A stretch of DNA of 7,244 nucleotides, taken from the NCBI GenBank assembly GCA_947090385.1, contig CAMUNZ010000051.1:1-7244 (forward strand), in the 5' to 3' direction. The translations under genes were made by a program, and so were the position numbers. Shown piece by piece: positions 1 through 6,700 of the stretch. Position 1 is the stretch's first letter; the number at the start of each line of letters is the position of its first letter. Source of the stretch: an uncultured Campylobacter sp. (GTDB lineage: Bacteria; Campylobacterota; Campylobacteria; Campylobacterales; Campylobacteraceae). The notes under the pieces were generated by a model. It was not told the DNA's origin. It made no database searches and was given only the letters and a program-made list of their open reading frames with translations.

Positions 1-69
1 GTTAAAATTAATATTTTCTAAAACTAAATTTGAATCATACCCAAAGTTTAAATTTTTAACTTCTATCAT
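1..69 (-). CDS. znuC: ABC transporter ATP-binding protein, N-terminal fragment (probable ZnuC)
   Basis: Partial gene: the start is at position 69 and the remainder lies beyond the left edge, so only 23 codons are visible. The fragment, IEVKNLNFGYDSNLVLENI after the first Met, is a typical opening strand of an ABC ATPase, with the aromatic residue (Y11) just before the conserved 'vLe.inf' strand; Walker A should follow within about 20 residues outside the window. The ATG overlaps the TGA of the upstream transporter gene (ATGA), and GGGAG sits four bases before it as a ribosome binding site. Being third in an operon that begins with znuA, it is most likely the cytoplasmic ATPase that powers zinc import through a ZnuB permease, which should follow. 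Identification as ZnuC rests on context; the visible residues only support 'ABC ATPase'. Confidence 0.78.
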   Translation of the reverse strand, partial: MIEVKNLNFGYDSNLVLENINFN

Positions 70-1553
70 AACGCTCCCAAATTTCCAGCCATTAAAAACA
101 TAAAAACACCAATTATCAGCATAAATGCTAGACCTAAAAACTCAATATAAATTTTTAAACTTTCAAATTTAGAACTTGTAAATTTGTTAATCCCTGCCCC
201 AAAAATCGCAGCTAAAAATATCACAAAACTCATTCCAAATCCCATAAATAAAGCACTTAAAAACGCTACTGCATAACTTCCAACATTAAAGGCAAGTAAA
301 AAAACTAAAATCGTCCCAGGACATGGGATAATGGCCGAACTTAACGCTATAAACCACTCTTCTTTGGTTGTTTTTTTAGGTTTTGGTTTAGAAAATTTGA
401 TATTTTTTAAGTCATTTTTGTCTTTAAATTTAAAAGAATTTAAATCAAAAATCAAACTTTTTGGTTTTTTAAAAGACTTGCAACTTGCACATCCGCACTC
501 TTTTGCATGACCACCGCTAAAAAGACTTTTAACTTTTTGTATAAACATAAAAATGGCGATGAAAATTATCATTAGGGCTGAGATTTGCGTGGTGATTTTA
601 ATCGCGTTTGATGAGATGCTTCCAGCTACTAAATCTATCAAAAAAACAGTTATTAAAACGATTAAAAAAGCCCCAGCAACATGAAAAAAGCCAACTTTTA
701 AGGCAAATTTAAAGCTTTTTAAATAGCTTCCACCATTTGCCAAAAAATAGCTAGTTGTTAAAACTTTTGCATGTCCTGGACCTGCTGCGTGAAAAAATCC
801 ATATAAAAATGAAATAAATATGACACTTAATAAAATCTTAAAACTAAGCGTTTTTGTAGTAAAAATAGCTTTTAGTTTTTCAAGCGAATTTACAGCAGTC
901 TTATCTATAAAATTTAACTCTTGTTTTACATTATCAATGCCACTATTTTTAACAAGTTCATTTAAACTTTTTTGCATTTCTTGACGAATTTTTTCGCTTT
1001 TAAAAAGAGCGAAATTTGCCCCTAAATTCGAGTTAAACTCGATATGTAAATCATCATCAACTTTTATTATGCCAGAATTTAAAAAAACAAAATTAAAATA
1101 TCCATTTTCATCATAAGCTGTCGTTTTAAAAACTCTATTTTTTTGAATTTTAACACCGATATTTTGTTTAAATTTAAAAACAATTCTGCCATTTTCTAGC
1201 AAAGTTTTTGCATCGCTAAAATTTCCTTCAATCAAATTTGTATTGCCACTAGCCATGTCGTACCATTCAAATTTCATCAAAAAATTTTTATCGGCAATAT
1301 AACTAAGCATCGCAAAATTTATCTCATCGAGTTCATCTTGTTCGAGTTTTGAATTTTCGTTAAAATCATAACCTTGCATAGTAAGATCGGTAAAATTTTG
1401 CGAAAATATCCAAGAAACTTCAATGTTTTCAAGCGTTTTATTTGAGATGTTAAAGTTTAAAAAAATATGTGCCGTTGGTGTAGTTAAAGCACACAAGGCA
1501 CAAGCTAAAATTTGAGTTTTAGCGAAGAATAATAAAAAAAGTAAAAATCTCAT
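66..1553 (-). CDS. DUF1007-NicO fusion transporter, ZevAB-like (zinc/nickel/cobalt family)
   Basis: A 495-residue membrane protein. Residues 1-22 form a hydrophobic export signal. Residues about 25-235 are a periplasmic DUF1007-like domain (TAHIFLNF near residue 27, then the 'VSWIFSQNFTDL' strand) with an EF-hand-like loop at 63-74. From about residue 238 there are six probable membrane spans of the NicO/RcnA family: HAAGPGHAK at 255-263, a second intramembrane His at 291 (HVAGAF), a His/Cys loop (GGHAKECGCASC) at 347-358 followed by a Lys-rich soluble segment to about 397, and IPCPGT at 409-414. NicO proteins move Ni or Co (RcnA exports), but in Haemophilus the separate pair ZevA (DUF1007) and ZevB (NicO-type) is a zinc system. 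Here the two are fused and lie between znuA and znuC, so a zinc role is inferred. The ATG directly abuts the znuA TAA with no Shine-Dalgarno sequence, suggesting coupled translation; the next in-frame Met (residue 59) would lose the signal. Direction of transport cannot be read from the sequence. Confidence 0.88.
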   Translation of the reverse strand: MRFLLFLLFFAKTQILACALCALTTPTAHIFLNFNISNKTLENIEVSWIFSQNFTDLTMQGYDFNENSKLEQDELDEINFAMLSYIADKNFLMKFEWYDMASGNTNLIEGNFSDAKTLLENGRIVFKFKQNIGVKIQKNRVFKTTAYDENGYFNFVFLNSGIIKVDDDLHIEFNSNLGANFALFKSEKIRQEMQKSLNELVKNSGIDNVKQELNFIDKTAVNSLEKLKAIFTTKTLSFKILLSVIFISFLYGFFHAAGPGHAKVLTTSYFLANGGSYLKSFKFALKVGFFHVAGAFLIVLITVFLIDLVAGSISSNAIKITTQISALMIIFIAIFMFIQKVKSLFSGGHAKECGCASCKSFKKPKSLIFDLNSFKFKDKNDLKNIKFSKPKPKKTTKEEWFIALSSAIIPCPGTILVFLLAFNVGSYAVAFLSALFMGFGMSFVIFLAAIFGAGINKFTSSKFESLKIYIEFLGLAFMLIIGVFMFLMAGNLGAL

Positions 1554-2477
1554 TTATTTTAAAAATTTTGCAAAAACATCAACTGTTTTTTGCATTTCAT
1601 CTAGCCAATTCTCAGGAAGTTGGTCGATTTCTACGACTTTTGCTCCGGTTTGTTTAGCTATGGTGTTTGCTGCTTTTTTAGAAAATTGTGGCGCTACAAA
1701 AATCACTTTTGTTCCTTCTTCTTTTGCTTCTTCAATCAACTCTTTTAAATCTCCTGGTTTTGGCTCTTTTCCTTCAATCTCAATAGAAATCTGCTCTAAA
1801 TTGTATCTTTTAGCAAAATATCCCCAAGATGGATGATAAACCATAAATTTATTAGTTTTTAAACCTTTTAACTTCTCTTTTGTCAAAGTGTCAAATTTAT
1901 CCAAATTTTCTTTAAATTTAGCCAAATTCTTTTCAAATTTATCTTTATTTTGCGGATATTTTTTGATAAGCGCATTTGCGATATTTGTAGCTTGTTTTTC
2001 AACAAGAGCTGGATCTAACCAAATATGCGGATCAACGCCATCGTGATGATGGTGATGCTCTTCATGATCGTGATCAGCATGCTCTGCGTCATGGTGATGA
2101 TCGACGTGATGTTCATGCTCTTTGTGATCTTCGCAATGACAATGGTGATGTGCAGCCATAGGAATTTTTTTGATGTTTTCATCTGTGTTTATAACAACTA
2201 AATTCGGAAATTGTTTTTTTAATTTTGGAAGCCAAATTTTATCAAATTCTATACCGACAGCAAAATGAAGCTCGCTTTTTTCAACGCTTTTCATCTGTGA
2301 TGGTTTTGGCTCATAAGTGTGCGGATCGGCTCCTTTTTCAACCAAACTAACAACTTCTAAGCTATCTCCTGCGATTTGTTCTACGAAATATTTTGTCGGT
2401 AAAATAGTAGTTGTAACTAAAGGTTTGGCAAAAACACCAAAACAACTAAGCAAAGTAAAAAAAACTATTTTTTTCAT
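1554..2477 (-). CDS. znuA: Zinc ABC transporter periplasmic binding protein ZnuA
   Basis: A 307-residue cluster A-I (cluster 9) solute-binding protein that captures Zn2+ in the periplasm and hands it to ZnuBC. The expected ligands are visible: H53 in DPHTYEP, H151 in DPHIWLDP, H215 in VYHPSWGYF and D285 in VVEIDQL. Between the first two lies a charged loop at residues 110-145 with 19 His and two Cys (CHC at 113-115), the hallmark of ZnuA rather than of Mn-binding relatives. The signal peptide is MKKIVFFTLLSCFGVFA, with a plausible signal peptidase I site after VFA (residue 17); LLSC at 9-12 is a marginal lipobox, so a lipoprotein is possible. A longer reading from an ATG at 2525 adds 16 residues but would overlap the promoter; the start at 2477 is preferred because AAAGGAG lies nine bases upstream and the signal peptide then begins properly. 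First gene of the zinc operon. Confidence 0.95.
   Translation of the reverse strand: MKKIVFFTLLSCFGVFAKPLVTTTILPTKYFVEQIAGDSLEVVSLVEKGADPHTYEPKPSQMKSVEKSELHFAVGIEFDKIWLPKLKKQFPNLVVINTDENIKKIPMAAHHHCHCEDHKEHEHHVDHHHDAEHADHDHEEHHHHHDGVDPHIWLDPALVEKQATNIANALIKKYPQNKDKFEKNLAKFKENLDKFDTLTKEKLKGLKTNKFMVYHPSWGYFAKRYNLEQISIEIEGKEPKPGDLKELIEEAKEEGTKVIFVAPQFSKKAANTIAKQTGAKVVEIDQLPENWLDEMQKTVDVFAKFLK
2043..2150 (-). other. His-rich metal-binding loop of ZnuA
   Basis: Residues 110-145 of ZnuA contain 19 histidines and two cysteines, interspersed with Asp and Glu, ending in five consecutive His. Such loops in ZnuA proteins are known to bind extra zinc and are thought to act as a buffer or chaperone for the high-affinity site. 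The DNA is correspondingly built from repeated CAT/CAC, GAT and GAG codons (ATG/GTG on the plus strand), which gives it a visibly different, less AT-rich texture than its surroundings. Confidence 0.9.
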
Positions 2478-2486
2478 ACTTTTGCA

Positions 2487-2493
2487 CTCCTTT
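2487..2493 (-). promoter_or_regulatory. Ribosome binding site of znuA
   Basis: The minus strand reads AAAGGAG, nine bases before the ATG at 2477. It decides the znuA start in favour of 2477 over the in-frame ATG at 2525, which lies within the promoter -10/-35 spacer. Confidence 0.8.
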
Positions 2494-2510
2494 ATAAAAA
2501 ATTTCGCGGG

Positions 2511-2538
2511 AGTATAATCAAACACAACTTAGTTGCAA
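2511..2538 (-). promoter_or_regulatory. Probable promoter of the znuA operon
   Basis: On the minus strand, TTGCAA (2538-2533) and TATACT (2516-2511) make a sigma-70-type -35/-10 pair with a 16-bp spacer; the -10 is preceded by TGAT. The predicted transcript would start near 2504, giving a leader of about 27 bases that contains the AAAGGAG site. The -35 hexamer lies inside one of the repeated operator-like elements, so a bound repressor would block polymerase. Based on sequence only. Confidence 0.55.
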
Positions 2539-2563
2539 CTTAAATTTAAACAACCTAGTTGCA
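2524..2563. promoter_or_regulatory. Candidate Zur/Fur-family operator: two copies of ACAACyTAGTTGCA
   Basis: ACAACTTAGTTGCA (2524-2537) and ACAACCTAGTTGCA (2550-2563) match at 13 of 14 positions, centres 26 bp apart. The first contains a perfect 11-bp inverted repeat (CAACT-T-AGTTG); the second differs by one base. A further palindrome, AGTTGCAACT (2531-2540), shares an arm with the first copy, so extra half-sites are present. The elements sit between the divergent start sites of znuA and the Fur-family regulator and overlap the znuA -35, as expected for an operator read in both directions. The motif does not look like the classical Zur box with GTTATA/TATAAC arms. Assignment to this regulator is inferred from position. 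Confidence 0.6.
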
Positions 2564-2567
2564 TTCT

Positions 2568-2594
2568 TTGCCATGTTTTTTATCGTTTTATGAT
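2568..2594 (+). promoter_or_regulatory. Possible promoter of the regulator-methyltransferase-helicase operon
   Basis: TTGCCA (2568-2573) and TATGAT (2589-2594) form a -35/-10-like pair, but the spacer is only 15 bp. The -10 lies in a perfect 10-bp palindrome, ATGATATCAT (2590-2599). The upstream operator copy at 2550-2563 ends just before the -35. It is the only recognisable promoter ahead of the three plus-strand genes. Confidence 0.4.
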
Positions 2595-2608
2595 ATCATT
2601 ATGAAATT

Positions 2609-2613
2609 AAGGA
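2609..2613 (+). promoter_or_regulatory. Ribosome binding site of the Fur-family regulator
   Basis: AAGGA lies six bases before the ATG at 2620 and supports that start. Confidence 0.7.
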
Positions 2614-2619
2614 TACAAA

Positions 2620-2973
2620 ATGGATATAGAAAAATTTTTACTTGATCATGACATTAAACCAACGACTTTTAGAAGTGTTTTGATTGACATTTTAAAAAAT
2701 GCTAACAAACCTGTTAGTTATGACGAAATAGTTAGTCTTACAAATGCCAATAAAACAACCGTTTATAGAAACTTAGATCTACTTGAAAAACAAGGAATTT
2801 TAATAACAAGCCTAGCTAACAACAAAAATTTTTACGAATTAGCAGATCATGCAAAGGCGTATTTTGTCTGTGAAAAATGCCATAAAATGCAAGAAATTTC
2901 CATGCCAAATTTGGACTTTAAAAATGTAAAAAGCGTAGTTGTAAAAGGGACTTGCGATGAATGTTCAAAATGA
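2620..2973 (+). CDS. Fur-family transcriptional regulator, probable zinc-uptake regulator (Zur-like)
   Basis: A 117-residue DNA-binding metalloregulator, shorter than the usual 130-150. Residues 1-75 form the Fur winged helix: IKPTTFRSVLIDIL (12-25), then NKTTVYRNLDLLEKQGIL (44-61) as the recognition helix and wing. The C-terminal part has two CxxC pairs (C84-C87 and C112-C115), the structural zinc site of Fur-family proteins. The familiar His cluster before the first CxxC is absent: the segment reads LADHAKAYFVCEKC, leaving only H77, and the stretch between the CxxC pairs (24 residues) is shorter than usual, so the dimerisation domain is compact. Lying back to back with znuA suggests a Zur that represses zinc uptake when zinc is ample, but the metal cannot be told from sequence. 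The last 17 bases overlap the methyltransferase gene, so the two are probably co-transcribed and may be autoregulated. Confidence 0.85.
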   Translation: MDIEKFLLDHDIKPTTFRSVLIDILKNANKPVSYDEIVSLTNANKTTVYRNLDLLEKQGILITSLANNKNFYELADHAKAYFVCEKCHKMQEISMPNLDFKNVKSVVVKGTCDECSK

Positions 2974-3757
2974 TGAGTTGCAAAATGATAAATTTATAAA
3001 AAACATAACCCAAAGCAACAAAACGCAAAACTCAAAAAGCGAAATTTGGGATAAAAAGGCTAAAAATTACACAAAATTTAGTGGAAATTTAACCACTTTT
3101 CAGAAGAATTTTTTAAAAATTTTAGATAATTTTAATGTAAATTTCAAAGATAAAACTTTGATTGATATTGGCTGTGGGACGGGGATTTACTCGCTTTATT
3201 TAGCTGGAATTTGCAAATTTGTTTTAGGTGTGGATAGCTCGGTTAAAATGCTTGAAGAATTAAATTTTAAAAAAGATGAGTTTAAAATAAAAAATTTAAA
3301 AACTTTAAATTTAAACTTTTCAAATTTAAAAGTTGATGATAAATTTGATATCGCGTTTTTGACGATGAGTCCAGCACTGCAAAGCAAAAACGACTTTAAA
3401 AAATTTATGAGTTTAGGAAATTTAAGAGTTTATTTGAACTGGGAAGTCCCTAAAAACTCATCTATGCTCGAAGTTTTTTATAAAATTTACAAAAAATCAA
3501 ATAATCACAAAAATGTCGCTTCAAATTTACAAAATTTCCTTGAAAAAAACGGCATTTCTTACAAAACTGAAATTCTAAACGAAACACGAATCGCAAATAG
3601 AAGCTTAAATGAAGCTTTGGAAAATGTAATTTGGCATTTAGAAATTAACGAGCTTAATTATGATGAAAATTTAATCAAAAATGAGCTTATAAAAATGCAA
3701 GAAAATGGGCTTGTAAAAGACATAATCAAAAGCAAAATGCGAGTTTTGGTTTTTTAA
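2957..3757 (+). CDS. Class I SAM-dependent methyltransferase, substrate unknown
   Basis: A 266-residue cytoplasmic protein with a Rossmann-type methyltransferase fold. Motif I is DIGCGTG (70-76), the SAM-ribose acidic residue is D93 in LGVDSS, and FDIAFLTMSPALQS (130-143) is motif IV. The segment before motif I (SEIWDKKAKNYTKF, 28-41) is the usual lead-in helix of small-molecule methyltransferases of the UbiE/Methyltransf_11/25 type; the C-terminal half (about 160-266) is not recognised. The start at 2957 is the only in-frame ATG before motif I, has AGGGA six bases upstream, and overlaps the regulator by 17 bp. The first 28 residues are polar and probably disordered. The stop codon shares its last base with the helicase ATG. 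Neither the substrate nor any metal link is shown by the sequence; the operon position merely suggests a role connected with metal status. Confidence 0.85.
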   Translation: MNVQNDELQNDKFIKNITQSNKTQNSKSEIWDKKAKNYTKFSGNLTTFQKNFLKILDNFNVNFKDKTLIDIGCGTGIYSLYLAGICKFVLGVDSSVKMLEELNFKKDEFKIKNLKTLNLNFSNLKVDDKFDIAFLTMSPALQSKNDFKKFMSLGNLRVYLNWEVPKNSSMLEVFYKIYKKSNNHKNVASNLQNFLEKNGISYKTEILNETRIANRSLNEALENVIWHLEINELNYDENLIKNELIKMQENGLVKDIIKSKMRVLVF

Positions 3758-6700
3758 TGAAAAATGTTTTATTTTTGGATACAGAAGTTGGAAAAAATGA
3801 TAAAAAAATCTATGAATTTGGTGCTTGTTTTGAAAATGACACGATAAAAACAAAAGAAATTTCAAAAATCAAAGAATTTGTTAAATGCCACGAATTTGAG
3901 TTTGTTTGTGGACATAATTTTATCGACCACGACAGCAAATTTTTATCAACAACCATTTTAAATGAGAATTTAAAAGATAAAAACATCATCGATACCCTAC
4001 TTTTATCGATGCTTTTATTTCCAAATAAAAAAACACACAAACTACAAAAACCATATAAAACAACGATAAATATCCTAAATAATCCCCTTGGTGATGCCCT
4101 TCAAACAAAGGCACTTTTTGAGTTGTTGGATAATAAATTTGATAATCTTAGTTTGGATTTAAAACAAATTTTTATAAATTTATTATATAAAAATGAGTAT
4201 TTTAATGGATATTTTATATATAAAAATTTAGCTCCAAAAAAGATTGACATTTTCGAGTTTGTAAAAGATAAAATAGAATGCAAAAAAGACGATTTTGACT
4301 GCTTGGTAGTGAATATGCCGCTTGAACTTGCTTTTATAATTTCGTTTTTATTTGGTAATAGAAAAGCCGCAATTTCACATGTGATAATAAATAAATTTCC
4401 AGATATTTCTTGGATTTTAAAAGCAATTTGTTTTGATTTTAAAACTTTTGATATCTCAAAATTTGCACTAAATGAATTTGGTTTTGATAGTTTTAAGGAA
4501 TTTGATAGCATTGATGGCAACGGACTTTTTAAAATTTCGCAAGAAGATATTATAAACTCGGCTTTAAATGACAATTCACTTCTTACCATACTTCCAACAG
4601 GCGGTGGCAAAACTTTTACTTTTTTACTTCCTGCTTTAGCTAAAGCAAAAGCTTATAACGCCCTAACTGTGGTTATTTCACCACTTCAAGCTTTGATGAA
4701 AAATCACGTTGATAGCTTTGAAGAAAAAAATCAAAACTTTAGCGTAAAAGCAATCAGTAGCTTTTTAAATCCAGTCCAAAGAGCAAACATCATCGCACAA
4801 ATCATAAACGGCACAACCGACGTGCTTTATCTTGCACCTGAAGCTTTAAGATCAAATTCCATATTTAACGCATTAAAATCAAGAATGATCGATCGATTTA
4901 TAATTGATGAGGCACATTGTTTTTCGTCTTGGGGGCATGATTTTAGGCACGATTATCACTACATCGCAACTTTTATAAAAGAGTTAAACCAAAACTCAAA
5001 TATGCAAGAAAATATCCCAGTATCTTGCTTTACAGCCACAGCAAAACCAGAAGTTTTAAACGATATAAAAGAGTATTTTTATAAAAATTTAGATATTAAA
5101 TTTGATGAGTTTTTGGCTTCATCAAAAAGAGAAAATTTGATTTATGAAGCAATAGAAGTTAAAAATGAAAACGAAAAATACGACACTTTGATAAAAACAT
5201 TGCAAAATCTTGGAAAAATCCCAACTATTATTTATCTTCCACAAAACGCAAGAGGTTGCAAAGAACTTTCACAAAAATTAAACGAAGATGCAAGGCTTGA
5301 AGAGTTAAATTTATCTATCGAGCCATTTTATGCAAAAATTGATGATGAGATTGAACTAGAATTAAGAAAAGGTAGAAATAAAAGTGAAATTTTAAAAGAT
5401 TTTATAGATGATAAAATCGATATCGTAGTTGCCACGACAGCATTTGGAATGGGCATAGATAAGCCAAATATAAAAGCCGTTATTCACTATAATCAATCAG
5501 ATTCACTTGAAGCATATTTGCAAGAATCGGGGCGTGGCGCAAGAAGCAAAGACATAGTTGCAAAATGCATAATTTTATATCAAAAAGAAGATTTTGATAA
5601 AATTTTTCAAAAATTAAACGCAAATAAAATAGATGCCGATGAAATTCAATCCATCGTAAAAACTCTAAAAAAGAAAAAATCAAATCCAGTTTATGTCTCG
5701 CCAAAAGCACTGGCTAAAAACTCAGGCATAAATTTAGAACTTGATTACGAAAATATCGTAAAAACGGCACTTTTGGAACTTGAAAGATGTGAGATTTTAA
5801 AGCGAGATAGAGATAAATATACAATTTGTGGCTCATCTTTAATCGAAAAAGAAAAGCGAAATATGGATTACATTAGAAATTTGCTTGATAGTAAAAAAGA
5901 AATTTATAAAGATATTTATAAATATATGATTATGATAATGCAAAATATAATCCAAAAAAGCAAAACCGAACCAGTTGAAATCGAGAATTTATCAAGTAAT
6001 ATCAGCATTAGCATAAAAGATACTTTTAATGCGATTTATGCTTTACAAAAAGAAAATTTGATAAATTATGATAATGATCTTTCTATATTTTTAAACAAAA
6101 AAGTAAAAGATGAGTTTAACGAACATATCAAATTTGAAAATGAGATTTGGGAATTTATTTTACAAAATGACAAATTTGATATAAGAAATATAGAAAACCA
6201 AAATAGCCAAAAAATCACAAAAATAAAGCAAATCATCCAAAGTTTTTCATTTTTAGCAAAATGTCAAAATCAAAATTTCAATATATATTTTTATAATTTT
6301 TTGGTAAATATCGAGTCCAAAAATAAGCAAAATTTTGAAAATTTATTAAAACAAAGACAAAAAATCTGCAAAAATATACTCATCGAAATCACAAAACTTT
6401 TAAACGAAGACGAAAAAGAGATTGAGTTTGCTTCTATAAAACTTCAAAATAAACTTAATATCCAAACTGATTTTTTTCATCACTGCCTTGTTTATTTACA
6501 TCAAATTTTAAAAAATTTTGAACTTAGAAAAGGAAGGTTGATTTATTACAAAGCTTATAAAATCAAGCTTTTGGACAAAATAAACGAAAGCACACCATAT
6601 CAAAAAAGAAGGGATTACAATGCCACTTTAGCAAAATATTACGAAAGAAAAATAGAAGCTGTGCATATCCAAGCTAGATTTTTAGAACTTTTAACTAACA

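Noticed and set aside
2457..2474. A8 and T7 runs at the start of znuA as a phase-variation switch
   Set aside because: Campylobacter phase variation mainly uses long G/C tracts. These short runs simply encode Lys-Lys and Phe-Phe of the signal peptide, and many similar runs occur throughout the window.
2317..2517. 66-codon open frame on the plus strand opposite znuA
   Set aside because: It is antisense to the N-terminal coding part of znuA and its leader, has no ribosome binding site and resembles no family.
2478..2525. N-terminal extension of znuA by 16 residues starting at 2525
   Set aside because: It would place the start inside the promoter, has no ribosome binding site, and puts charged residues ahead of a normal signal peptide.
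2702..2717. Inverted repeat CTAACA-AACC-TGTTAG in the regulator gene
   Set aside because: It lies within the winged-helix coding sequence, has only six pairs and no T-run follows; such repeats are expected in AT-rich DNA. It does not match the intergenic repeats.
3196..3387. 63-codon open frame antisense to the methyltransferase
   Set aside because: It lies wholly opposite motif I-IV coding sequence; its composition is that expected from reversing AAA/TTT-rich codons.
3671..4040. Two overlapping antisense open frames (3671-3865 and 3810-4040)
   Set aside because: They lie opposite the methyltransferase end and the helicase start, have no ribosome binding sites and no family resemblance.
4101..4610. 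169-codon open frame on the minus strand
   Set aside because: Completely opposite the exonuclease-like/RecQ coding frame, which carries clear motifs; the antisense product is Ser/Phe/Lys-rich with no recognisable domain.
4930..4935. Run of five G in the RecQ domain as a contingency tract
   Set aside because: Too short for slippage; it encodes Trp-Gly of the conserved aromatic loop.
5480..5710. 76-codon antisense open frame
   Set aside because: Opposite RecQ motif VI coding sequence; a shadow of a conserved gene.
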